Shown one piece after another: positions 21,666 to 27,562 of a stretch of 27,562 nucleotides of DNA. Both the position numbers and the translations under genes were made by a program. This DNA is from PNC22 sp035654175 (GTDB taxonomy: Bacteria; Planctomycetota; Phycisphaerae; Phycisphaerales; UBA1924), in NCBI GenBank assembly GCA_035654175.1, contig DASRXL010000091.1, forward strand, positions 1 through 27,562, in the 5' to 3' direction. Under the pieces are notes generated by a model that saw only the letters and a list, made by a program, of their open reading frames with translations, did no database searches and was not told where the DNA came from. Numbering within the stretch: the stretch's first letter is position 1; every line of letters begins with the position of its first letter.

Positions 21666-22259
21666 ATGAGCCCGATCCGGGTCGTCGTCGCGGCGGTCGC
21701 TGGTGGCACGGTGATGTTCGTCTGGGGCGCGATCGCCCATATGGTGCTGCCCATCGGCGAGATGGGAATCAAGGAGCTCCCCGCCGAGGAGGTGCTCCTC
21801 CCCGCCATCGGGCAGCACGTCACCGAGCCGGGCTTCTACATGTTCCCTGGGATCGGCGCCGCCGGGGCGACCGACGAGGCCATGGAGGCATGGCAGCGGA
21901 AGTGGGAGGCCGGGCCTCGCGGCGTGCTCATCGCCGACCCCGGGCCGGGCGAGTTCATGCCACCCACGCAGCTCGGCGTCGAATGGGGCGCCGACGTGCT
22001 CGCCGCCGCCGTGCTGGCGATCGTGCTCGGCTGGCTGCCCTGCACCTTCATGGGCAAGACGCTCGTCGCCGGCGCGCTGGGCCTGTTCGCCTGGCTCACC
22101 GTCGACGTCTCCTACTGGAACTGGTACAAATTTCCCCCCGAGCTCGTGCTCGGCGGCCTGATCGATCAGGCGATCGGGTGGCTCGGCGCCGGGGCGGTGA
22201 TCGCCGCGATCGTGCGCGGCCGGCCGTGCCGGGGCGACGCCGAACCCGCGCCGGCCTGA
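21666..22259 (+). CDS. Conserved hypothetical membrane protein (GEMGIK family)
   Basis: A 197-residue protein. A first membrane segment at about 5-25 leads into AHMVLPIGEMGIKELPAEEV, a soluble loop of about 80 residues (including EPGFYMFPG and GPRGVLIADPGPGEFMPPTQ), and then two or three segments between about 112 and 182. I recall similar small proteins from many bacteria, always called hypothetical. Start ATG 21666 has TAAGGAG 8-9 nt upstream. It is followed by the APC permease 49 nt downstream on the same strand. Function unknown. Confidence 0.8.
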   Translation: MSPIRVVVAAVAGGTVMFVWGAIAHMVLPIGEMGIKELPAEEVLLPAIGQHVTEPGFYMFPGIGAAGATDEAMEAWQRKWEAGPRGVLIADPGPGEFMPPTQLGVEWGADVLAAAVLAIVLGWLPCTFMGKTLVAGALGLFAWLTVDVSYWNWYKFPPELVLGGLIDQAIGWLGAGAVIAAIVRGRPCRGDAEPAPA

Positions 22260-22296
22260 TCCGCGCATCGGCCGCCCGCCGGCGTGCGCGTGCCGG

Positions 22297-22302
22297 TACG
22301 CT
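22297..22302 (+). promoter_or_regulatory. -10 element TACGCT for the leaderless APC permease gene
   Basis: TACGCT, 6 nt, then ATG 22309, without a Shine-Dalgarno. Confidence 0.5.
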
Positions 22303-22308
22303 GGTCCA

Positions 22309-23679
22309 ATGACGACTCCCGAGCAGAGCACCCCGGCGAACGAGCCGGCACGCGTCCTCGGCACCTTCGACGCCGCGTGCGTCGTCGTCGGCGCGATCAT
22401 CGGCGTGGGGATCTTCTTCACGCCCAAGCAGGTCGTGCAGGCGACGCAATCCGGCGAGCTCGCGCTCATCGCGTGGGCCCTCGCCGGCGGGATCGCCCTC
22501 TGCGGCGCGCTCACCTTCGCGGCGCTGGGCCGACGGTATCACGCGAGCGGGGCGCAGTATGAGGTGCTGCGCGACGCGTACGGGCCGCTGCCCGGTTTCG
22601 TGTTCGTTTTCTGCAATGCCACCGCGATCCAGCCCGGCGCGATCGCGATCATCGGGCTCGTCTGCGCCGAGAATCTCGCCGTCGGCGTCGCGGGACGCGA
22701 TCCGACGCCCGGCGGGCAGCTCGCACTTGCGGCGGCGCTGATCGTCGGACTCATGGGCGCGAACATCGTCGGCGTCCGGTGGGGATCGCGCATCCAGAAC
22801 CTGACGGTGCTCTGCAAGCTCCTGACGCTGCTGGCGGTCACCTTCGCCGCGGCGTTCGTGGCCCCGGCGCATGCGGCGTCCGAGATCGCGCACGCGAGCC
22901 GCGGCGTGCCCGGAGCGGCGGCCGCGGTCCTCACCGCGCTCGTCGCCACGTTCTTCTCCTACGGCGGCTGGCAGCACGCGCTGTGGATCTCGGGCGAGGT
23001 GCGAGACCCGCGCCGGACCCTGCCGCGGGCGATCGTGGGGGGCGTGGTGCTCGTGGTGATCGTCTACCTGCTCGCGAACTGGGCCTACCTGCGCCTGCTG
23101 GGGGCCGAGGGCGTCGCCTCGAGCGGGGCTCTCGCGGCGGACGCGGCCAGCGTCGTCGCGCCCGGGGCGGGGGCGAGGATCATCGCCGGCGCGGTCGCGG
23201 TCTCGGCGTTCGGCGTGCTCAACGCCCAGTTCCTCTCCGGGCCGCGCCTGCTCTACGGCATGGCGCGCGACGGCCGATTCTTCTCCGAGTTCGGACGCCT
23301 GAGCGCCCGCTTCGGCACCCCCGCCGCGGCGGTCGGTCTGCTCGGCGTGTTCGCGCTGTGGCTCCTCGTCGCGGCGGGCAACGACTTTGACGCCGTGGAC
23401 CGGCTGCTCACGGGGGTGGTGGCCGTGGACAGCGTCTTCTTCGGGCTGACGGGCGCCGCGATCTTCGTGCTCGCGCGCCGCCTCGGGCCGGACGGGGGCA
23501 CGCTGCGGGCCCTGGGCTACCCCGTGGTCCCGGCGATTTTCGTCGTGGGCGAGCTGGGCGTCGTCGCGGGCTCGTTCATGAAGGAGAGCACGCGCAGCGC
23601 GGCTTTGCTCGGCGCGCTCTGGATCGTGCTCGCGGTCGTGCTCTACGGCGCGAGGTTCAGGTCGCGCCGGGCCGCGTGA
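22309..23679 (+). CDS. APC-superfamily amino-acid permease
   Basis: A 456-residue, roughly 12-segment transporter. The first helix carries GAIIGVGIF at 28-36, the unwound substrate-binding motif of APC transporters. LALIAWALAGGIALCGALTF follows, then the sixth helix with AAVLTALVATFFSYGGWQHA and the GEVRDPRRTLPRAIVGGVVL segment typical of LAT/YjeH-type amino-acid permeases. The C-terminal helices are shorter than in some relatives but the protein looks complete. Substrate cannot be assigned. Confidence 0.9.
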   Translation: MTTPEQSTPANEPARVLGTFDAACVVVGAIIGVGIFFTPKQVVQATQSGELALIAWALAGGIALCGALTFAALGRRYHASGAQYEVLRDAYGPLPGFVFVFCNATAIQPGAIAIIGLVCAENLAVGVAGRDPTPGGQLALAAALIVGLMGANIVGVRWGSRIQNLTVLCKLLTLLAVTFAAAFVAPAHAASEIAHASRGVPGAAAAVLTALVATFFSYGGWQHALWISGEVRDPRRTLPRAIVGGVVLVVIVYLLANWAYLRLLGAEGVASSGALAADAASVVAPGAGARIIAGAVAVSAFGVLNAQFLSGPRLLYGMARDGRFFSEFGRLSARFGTPAAAVGLLGVFALWLLVAAGNDFDAVDRLLTGVVAVDSVFFGLTGAAIFVLARRLGPDGGTLRALGYPVVPAIFVVGELGVVAGSFMKESTRSAALLGALWIVLAVVLYGARFRSRRAA

Positions 23680-23706
23680 GCCCGGGGCGATCGGCGGCCG
23701 GTCGCG

Positions 23707-24108
23707 TCACAGGGCCGCGCCGTGCGGCTCGATCCTGACGCCCGAGGTGATCGCCTTCTGCACGGGACACTTCTCCGCGATCTCGAGCAGACGCGCGCGT
23801 TGATCTTCGCTCAGGTCGCCCGAGGCGCGCACCTGCGTCTCGATCGACGCGATCACGGCGCCGTGCATGGAGGCGGCACGCGCGACGACCTCGACCCGCT
23901 CGAGCGGCCACTGCTTGCGGTCGGCGTACATCTTCACCGTGATGGCCTTGCACGACGCGAGCGACGCGAGCAGCAGCTCGACCGGCGTCGGGCCCGTGTC
24001 GCCGCCGCCGAGCTCGGCCGGCTCATCGGCCGCGAGCGCGTGGGGACCGATCGCGACGGCCGTGCTGAAGGCCTCGCGCCCGAGAGAGACGCTGACTTGG
24101 CGTTGCAT
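23707..24108 (-). CDS. OsmC/Ohr-family peroxide-detoxifying protein
   Basis: A 133-residue protein. The two redox cysteines are Cys53 (LLASLASCKAITVKMYADRK) and Cys114 (IAEKCPVQKAI), with GGGDTGPTPVELLL before the first. Spacing and context match the OsmC family, which reduces organic hydroperoxides; the YhfA-like subgroup is a good alternative. Convergent with the APC permease, 27 nt apart. TATGCT stands 5 nt before the ATG. Confidence 0.93.
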   Translation of the reverse strand: MQRQVSVSLGREAFSTAVAIGPHALAADEPAELGGGDTGPTPVELLLASLASCKAITVKMYADRKQWPLERVEVVARAASMHGAVIASIETQVRASGDLSEDQRARLLEIAEKCPVQKAITSGVRIEPHGAAL

Positions 24109-24113
24109 GGCGC

Positions 24114-24119
24114 AGCATA
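24114..24119 (-). promoter_or_regulatory. -10 element TATGCT for the leaderless OsmC gene
   Basis: On the minus strand TATGCT is followed by 5 nt and ATG 24108, with no Shine-Dalgarno. Confidence 0.45.
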
Positions 24120-24189
24120 GGCGCGGGGCCGGGGTGTGCGCCTGTGCCGGCCCGTGCGGCCGCGACAGCGATCAAAGGCAACGCGCCGG

Positions 24190-24558
24190 TCATTCGGACT
24201 CGATATAGAGCGAGTCGCCCAGCTCGCGCAGGCGGTCGGCCTGCTCCTCGTAGCCCGCGGCCGTGGCGTCCACCACCATGGCGGTGAAGAGATCATGGAT
24301 GTACTCGTCGCCGTCGAAGCGAGCGGGGACGCGCCGGCCTCCCATGTGGAAGTGCTGCTCGAAGATGGTGTCGTGGTGGGCGTCGAACCAGGTGGTGTAG
24401 AGCAGGGCGTGCGTCTCGAAGTCGGGGAGGGCCTCCAGCTGCGTCATGACCTGCTGCCGGATCTCCTCCGCGCGGTCACCCTTCTGCATGAACTTGTACC
24501 CGACGAGCGCCGCGATGATCACGAGCGTGATGCCGATGCCGGCGAAGCGCGACTCCAT
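24190..24558 (-). CDS. Small membrane-anchored hypothetical protein
   Basis: A 122-residue protein. One membrane segment at about 6-22 (FAGIGITLVIIAALVGYKFM) is followed by a charged, helical domain with many His and aromatic residues (LLYTTWFDAHHDTIFEQHFH near 53-72) and an acidic end. I do not recognise a family. The shorter start ATG 24558 places the membrane segment at the N-terminus; AGAGGGA upstream is a modest ribosome site. It lies upstream of the OsmC gene on the same strand, 81 nt away. Confidence 0.65.
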   Translation of the reverse strand: MESRFAGIGITLVIIAALVGYKFMQKGDRAEEIRQQVMTQLEALPDFETHALLYTTWFDAHHDTIFEQHFHMGGRRVPARFDGDEYIHDLFTAMVVDATAAGYEEQADRLRELGDSLYIESE

Positions 24559-24817
24559 GGCGTGTCCCTCTGTGCACGTCGCCGGGCTTATCTCCGCGAG
24601 ACGTCGACCATCGATCCCCCCGCGGCCCCTGATGCGCGACGAGCCGGAGACTAACACGGGGCAATCGGAGTGTAAAGGCAGATCTTGCGAGCCCGGCGCG
24701 GGCGGCTGCGCCGGGGCGCGCGAAATGAGGCGGACTGCCCGCTTGCCGGCCCGGGCGGGGCCGCCAAGAGTGACTGGCGGGTTATCCGGGCCTGACTGTC
24801 AACGGGAGGGAATCGTC

Positions 24818-25318
24818 ATGCAAACCGCCGCCGCAACGTGCCTCATGCTCCTGGCGTCCGCCTTCTCGCTCGGCTGTCAAGCCACCGACCGGTCGACGGA
24901 CGGCGCCTCGACCGGGACTGGTACGGGAGAGGGAACGCGCGACGAAGCGTCCGCGGCGTCGGGGCTGGAGGGGGAATGGCGCCTCACGGCAATCCGGGGA
25001 GCGCCGGTTGAACTGCCGGGGGCGCAGCGCCCGCCGACGCTCAGGATCGCGGAGGGGCGCGAGGTCGGAGGGTTCGGCGGCGTGAACCAGTGGGGTTCGA
25101 CTCTTGACCTTGCGCGGCTCGATGGAGGCGAGTTCGGCCTCGGGCCGGTGACCTCGACGCTCATGGCCGGGCCGCGCGAAGCCATGGAGCTGGAGGATCG
25201 GTACTTCGACGCGCTCGGCGCCGTGCGGCGATTCGACGGCGCGGCGCTCGCGGGAGGAGAGCTGGTGCTGCGAGACGAGAGCGGCGCGGAGCTTCTCCGG
25301 TTCGCGCGGGGCCGGTAA
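24818..25318 (+). CDS. META-domain (HslJ-like) lipoprotein with lost cysteine pair
   Basis: A 166-residue lipoprotein. Signal peptide 1-19 ends S-L-G before Cys20. A Thr/Gly/Ser-rich linker to about residue 48 is followed by a META-like domain: LEGEWRLTAIRGAPVELPGA, PPTLRIAEGREVGGFGGVNQWG, then STLMAGPREAMELEDRYFDAL and VRRFDGAALAGGELVLRD. In most META domains the turns read G-C-N and T-x-M-A-C; here they read G-V89-N and T-L-M-A-G118. GGGAGGGA supports ATG 24818. META proteins include HslJ, linked to novobiocin resistance and heat shock; the function here is unknown. Confidence 0.85.
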   Translation: MQTAAATCLMLLASAFSLGCQATDRSTDGASTGTGTGEGTRDEASAASGLEGEWRLTAIRGAPVELPGAQRPPTLRIAEGREVGGFGGVNQWGSTLDLARLDGGEFGLGPVTSTLMAGPREAMELEDRYFDALGAVRRFDGAALAGGELVLRDESGAELLRFARGR

Positions 25319-25362
25319 GAGCGCGAGGCCGGCCGGCGGGCTGGCGCCGCTCGAAAGCAGAG

Positions 25363-25388
25363 AAGGCCGGGGCTTGGGCCCCGGCCTT
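25363..25388. terminator. Bidirectional terminator hairpin between the META and PEP-CTERM genes
   Basis: A perfect 11-bp stem (25363-25373 with 25378-25388, arms AAGGCCGGGGC and GCCCCGGCCTT) has a TTGG loop. It lies between convergent genes, 44 nt after the META stop and 28 nt after the stop of the minus-strand gene. The minus-strand exit has TCTCTGCTTT; the plus-strand exit lacks a T-run. Confidence 0.7.
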
Positions 25389-25416
25389 CGGGCATTGTGG
25401 GGCGAGAGGTCGCGCG

Positions 25417-26301
25417 TCAGCGGCGGCGGCGGCCGAGCAGCCCGCCCATGGCGAGGGCGGCGGCCGTCGCGGGGGCGGGGACGATGAAGTACTGCTGGCC
25501 GGCGAAGGTGTTGAGGTCGACATTGAACACGCCGGTGAAGCCGCCGGAGCCGTCGCCGCCGAGGTTGCCCTGGGGGGGCTCGAGCGAGCCGAGGAACTGG
25601 TTCGACGCGTAGTTGTGGTCCTGGTTGTTGACGAAGGCGAGAACCTTGAACGCGCCGGCCGGGGCCCCGAGGTCGGCCAGATCGATCGCGAGCTCGATGC
25701 CGGTCTCGACGGCGAGGGCGGCGTTCTGGTCCGCGGCCTGGTCGCCGCCGGTCACCCCGCCGGTGTTGCTGTTGTCGTAGCCGAGGGAGATGGGGAAGGC
25801 GTTTGCGCCGGTGCCGGTGGAGCCCGAGCCCTCGCTCGAGCCGCCGAAGACGTCGGCGTAGAACGAGAAGTTGGGGGTGCCGAGCTCCGCGTAGTCGAGG
25901 TCGAAGCGGTTGATCGAGCCGTCGAACCCGCGCCGGAGGATGAGGTGGTAGTCGGCGTCGAACCCGCGGTCGAAGGTCAGTCCGGTCATGTTGCCGGCGT
26001 TGTCGTTGCCGGGATCGCCGCTCAGGGTGTTCTCGCCGCCGGCGGCGGAATCGATGAAGATCTCGAGCTTGTTGAAGTTGGCTTCGATGTTGCCGGTGAG
26101 GGCGAGGAAGAGCTTGCCGCCCTCGATGCGGGCGTAGGCGGCGTTGAGCTCGGAAGCGTTGTCGCCAAAGCCGGTCTGCACCTTCTGGACGCTGAGCGCG
26201 TCGCCGTAGCTGTCGCCGACGATGGATCCATCGATGATCGGCTGTGCCGCGGCGAGGCCCGCGAACGCGACGACAACGATCCCACTGAGGCGTGCCGACA
26301 T
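25417..26301 (-). CDS. Secreted PEP-CTERM-type protein
   Basis: A 294-residue protein. The signal peptide (MSARLSGIVVVAFAGLAAAQ) is followed by DGSIVGDSYGDALSVQKVQT, an opening seen in many planctomycete PEP-CTERM proteins, then a Gly/Asn/Asp-rich beta-type region with the ANFNKLEIFIDSAAGGENTL stretch. The C-terminus has V-P-A-P-A, a short hydrophobic helix and G-R-R-R-R, a VPAP variant of the PEP-CTERM sorting signal, so the protein should be handled by an exosortase, which is not in this window. AAGGAG lies about 8 nt before ATG 26301. Codon use fits the genome. Confidence 0.88.
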   Translation of the reverse strand: MSARLSGIVVVAFAGLAAAQPIIDGSIVGDSYGDALSVQKVQTGFGDNASELNAAYARIEGGKLFLALTGNIEANFNKLEIFIDSAAGGENTLSGDPGNDNAGNMTGLTFDRGFDADYHLILRRGFDGSINRFDLDYAELGTPNFSFYADVFGGSSEGSGSTGTGANAFPISLGYDNSNTGGVTGGDQAADQNAALAVETGIELAIDLADLGAPAGAFKVLAFVNNQDHNYASNQFLGSLEPPQGNLGGDGSGGFTGVFNVDLNTFAGQQYFIVPAPATAAALAMGGLLGRRRR

Positions 26302-26319
26302 GTCTCTGCTCCTTCCATA

Positions 26320-26340
26320 GGCCCGCCCTCGCGGCGGGCC
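26320..26340 (-). promoter_or_regulatory. Leader hairpin upstream of the PEP-CTERM gene ribosome site
   Basis: 8-bp arms GGCCCGCC (26320-26327) and GGCGGGCC (26333-26340) flank a 5-nt loop. If TACCAT at 26348-26353 is the -10, the hairpin forms the very 5' end of the mRNA, just before AAGGAG, and may protect or tune the message. Confidence 0.45.
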
Positions 26341-26347
26341 AGGGGAG

Positions 26348-26353
26348 ATGGTA
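26348..26353 (-). promoter_or_regulatory. -10 element TACCAT for the PEP-CTERM gene
   Basis: On the minus strand TACCAT lies 46 nt before ATG 26301. No clear -35 is seen. This gives a leader of about 40 nt that starts with the hairpin. Confidence 0.4.
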
Positions 26354-26478
26354 CAGCGACGGCTTGTGAGTTCCAGCAAAGCCGCGAGAAGTTTGCGGAC
26401 GGCGCGGACGAGCACCGCTCGTGGGGGATTAGGAAACCTGCGTCATCGGGGGGAGACGAGATAAACGTCGCGTGGACT

Positions 26479-27129
26479 TCAGGCGCGCTCGCGGCGGAGG
26501 CGCCATGCGCCGGCGAGGGCGAGCAGCGGGAGCGCGGCGGGGGCGGGCACCGGGGTGGCGTTGATCCGGTACACGCCGCGCTCGGAGTCGGTGCCGGGGT
26601 CGCCCTTGAAGGCTTCCCACGGGCCGTCGTTGAGCTGCTGGGCGCGGAGGCCGAAATCGTCCACGATGTTGAAAGCCCAACTGACAAGGGCGTCGGTCTC
26701 CTCGGTGCGGAGGGCGAGCCAGTAGGTCTGGCCGTCCTTGAGGACGAAGTCGCCGCCGAAGTCGGCCACCATGGGGGGGCGGAGCTCGAAGGGCGGGGCG
26801 ACGCCGGAGGCGGTCGTCGAATCGAGGATCGCGCCGGGCACGCCGCCCTCGTCGGCGTGGAGGTTGAAGTAGATGAGGTCCGGCCCCCAGTTGTGCAGCA
26901 CGGCGACCTCGGCCGAGTCGAAGTAGTAGTCGCCGCCGGTGACGGTGAAGGGCGCGGCCTGCTCGTAGACGTCGCCGCCGAGAGGGCCGCCGTAGGACAT
27001 GGTCCAGCCACGCTCGGTGTCGTACTCGTCGTTCGCGGCGAAGTTGTTGAAGAGGACGTCGGCGGAAGCCGCTCCGCCGAGCGCGGACACGACAGCAAGA
27101 GCACAGGCGGCGCGCAGGGGTGAATGCAT
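26479..27129 (-). CDS. Secreted PEP-CTERM-type protein, choice-of-anchor-like domain
   Basis: A 216-residue protein. A signal peptide (about 1-23, ending A-S-A-D) is followed by NNFAANDEYDTERGWTMSYG and a beta-sandwich-like region with PFTVTGGDYYFDSAEVAVLH, GVPGAILDSTTASG and LKDGQTYWLALRTEE. This pattern matches the secreted choice-of-anchor type domains of planctomycete PEP-CTERM proteins. The tail is V-P-A-P-A-A, a hydrophobic helix and R-L-R-R-E-R-A. GAGGAGA lies just before ATG 27129. It sits next to another PEP-CTERM gene on the same strand, 177 nt apart, each with its own promoter. Confidence 0.85.
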   Translation of the reverse strand: MHSPLRAACALAVVSALGGAASADVLFNNFAANDEYDTERGWTMSYGGPLGGDVYEQAAPFTVTGGDYYFDSAEVAVLHNWGPDLIYFNLHADEGGVPGAILDSTTASGVAPPFELRPPMVADFGGDFVLKDGQTYWLALRTEETDALVSWAFNIVDDFGLRAQQLNDGPWEAFKGDPGTDSERGVYRINATPVPAPAALPLLALAGAWRLRRERA

Positions 27130-27191
27130 GATCTTTCTCCTCGGGGGACCGTTGATCCGGGGGACTCTCCCAAAGCTCCCAGCCGTTTCAG

Positions 27192-27219
27192 AAGCTACCG
27201 CCGGTTTGGCGAGATGCAA
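27192..27219 (-). promoter_or_regulatory. Candidate promoter of the second PEP-CTERM gene
   Basis: On the minus strand TTGCAT (27214-27219) and TAGCTT (27192-27197) are 16 bp apart. The leader would be about 55 nt. Confidence 0.5.
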
Positions 27220-27482
27220 GGAAGACCACGCACGGCGCCCGCTGAAACAGGGGACGGGGCCGTGTGACGGCGACTGGGGGCTCCGGGCGCCGGGGTTGGG
27301 CTGGCGAGTCGGGCACGATGGCGGCGGGGGAGCGCGGGACCTGCGCGCCGTGCAAGAGGCGGCGCCCGGTGCGGGGCGTCGGCGTGGCGCCGATGGATCA
27401 TGAGAGGCCTCGTCGAGGCGGGGCACTCGCTCGCGAGCCGGGTTTTCACCGGGGATCCGCTGGCCCGAGGCGCGGGCTGTGG

Positions 27483-27488
27483 TAGGTT
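27483..27488 (+). promoter_or_regulatory. -10 element TAGGTT before the truncated exported-protein gene
   Basis: TAGGTT is followed by AAGGAGGTG at 27495-27503 and ATG 27508, so a leader of about 12 nt carries a full Shine-Dalgarno. Confidence 0.4.
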
Positions 27489-27507
27489 CGGGCCAAGGAG
27501 GTGCAAC

Positions 27508-27562
27508 ATGCGCATCCGGGTGTGGTGGTGCTGGCTGGCGGCCGCGGGGCTCGGATCGGGCG
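27508..27562 (+). CDS. N-terminal fragment of an exported protein
   Basis: The last 55 bases open MRIRVWWCWLAAAGLGSG and run off the window. Two Arg followed by a hydrophobic stretch suggest a signal peptide. AAGGAGGTG 5-6 nt before the ATG is the strongest ribosome site in the window. The family cannot be told from so few residues. Confidence 0.6.
   Translation, partial: MRIRVWWCWLAAAGLGSG

Larger units (their letters stand above)
27130..27507. other. Divergent intergenic region before the last two genes
   Basis: I see no gene in these 378 bases. The left end holds the promoter of the PEP-CTERM gene and the right end the promoter and ribosome site of the truncated plus-strand gene; the middle is featureless. 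Confidence 0.55.

Overview
The window is chromosomal DNA from a very GC-rich bacterium, most likely a planctomycete of the class Phycisphaerae. The evidence is: proteins with the planctomycete prepilin start (A/G)FTLIELLVVIAIIALLIGILLPAL; two secreted proteins ending in a VPAP-type PEP-CTERM sorting tail; two membrane proteins opening with a CxxCGYDLSG zinc ribbon; and a bactofilin pair. I saw no phage, IS element, CRISPR array, tRNA or rRNA.

Layout. Positions 1-209 hold the start of a CNNM/CorC-type membrane protein (minus strand, cut by the edge). Positions 524-6907 hold five consecutive same-strand paralogues (A1-A5) of a prepilin-like protein of 336-341 residues, the most distinctive part of the window. 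A1-A4 are nearly identical in long tracts; A5 is more diverged. Each copy has its own candidate promoter and a long leader rich in inverted repeats. A1 and A2 are followed by good terminators and A3 by a decayed one, so they look like independently transcribed genes. Positions 6946-9057 hold bioY, a small BamE-like lipoprotein, a bactofilin and a zinc-ribbon bactofilin-like protein. Positions 9186-16579 hold a membrane-fused spermidine-synthase-like protein, uppS-cdsA (undecaprenyl phosphate and CDP-diacylglycerol synthesis), a coiled-coil zinc-ribbon protein, ruvB, a zinc-ribbon membrane protein and a DCC thiol-disulfide protein.

Positions 16580-24558 hold a CTCTGCG repeat hairpin, a lipoprotein cyclophilin divergent from tyrA, a DUF488 protein, a cupin, a group III truncated hemoglobin, a GNAT acetyltransferase, a second zinc-ribbon membrane protein, a DUF5684-like membrane protein, a conserved membrane protein behind a palindromic promoter, an APC amino-acid permease, an OsmC protein and a small anchored protein. 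Positions 24559-27562 hold a META-domain lipoprotein, two PEP-CTERM proteins and the start of one more exported protein.

Two patterns cut across the annotation. First, at least nine genes have TANNNT centred just before the start codon with only 5-7 nt between it and the ATG/GTG and usually no Shine-Dalgarno, which suggests widespread leaderless transcription; the other genes have ordinary AAGGAG-type sites. Second, the prepilin array shows signs of concerted evolution: a 108-nt tract is identical in four copies, the copies pair as A1/A4 and A2/A3, and a promoter-leader block is shared only by A3 and A4.

Most of the rest is ordinary housekeeping and envelope content. Function calls are from motif recognition by eye; no database search was run.
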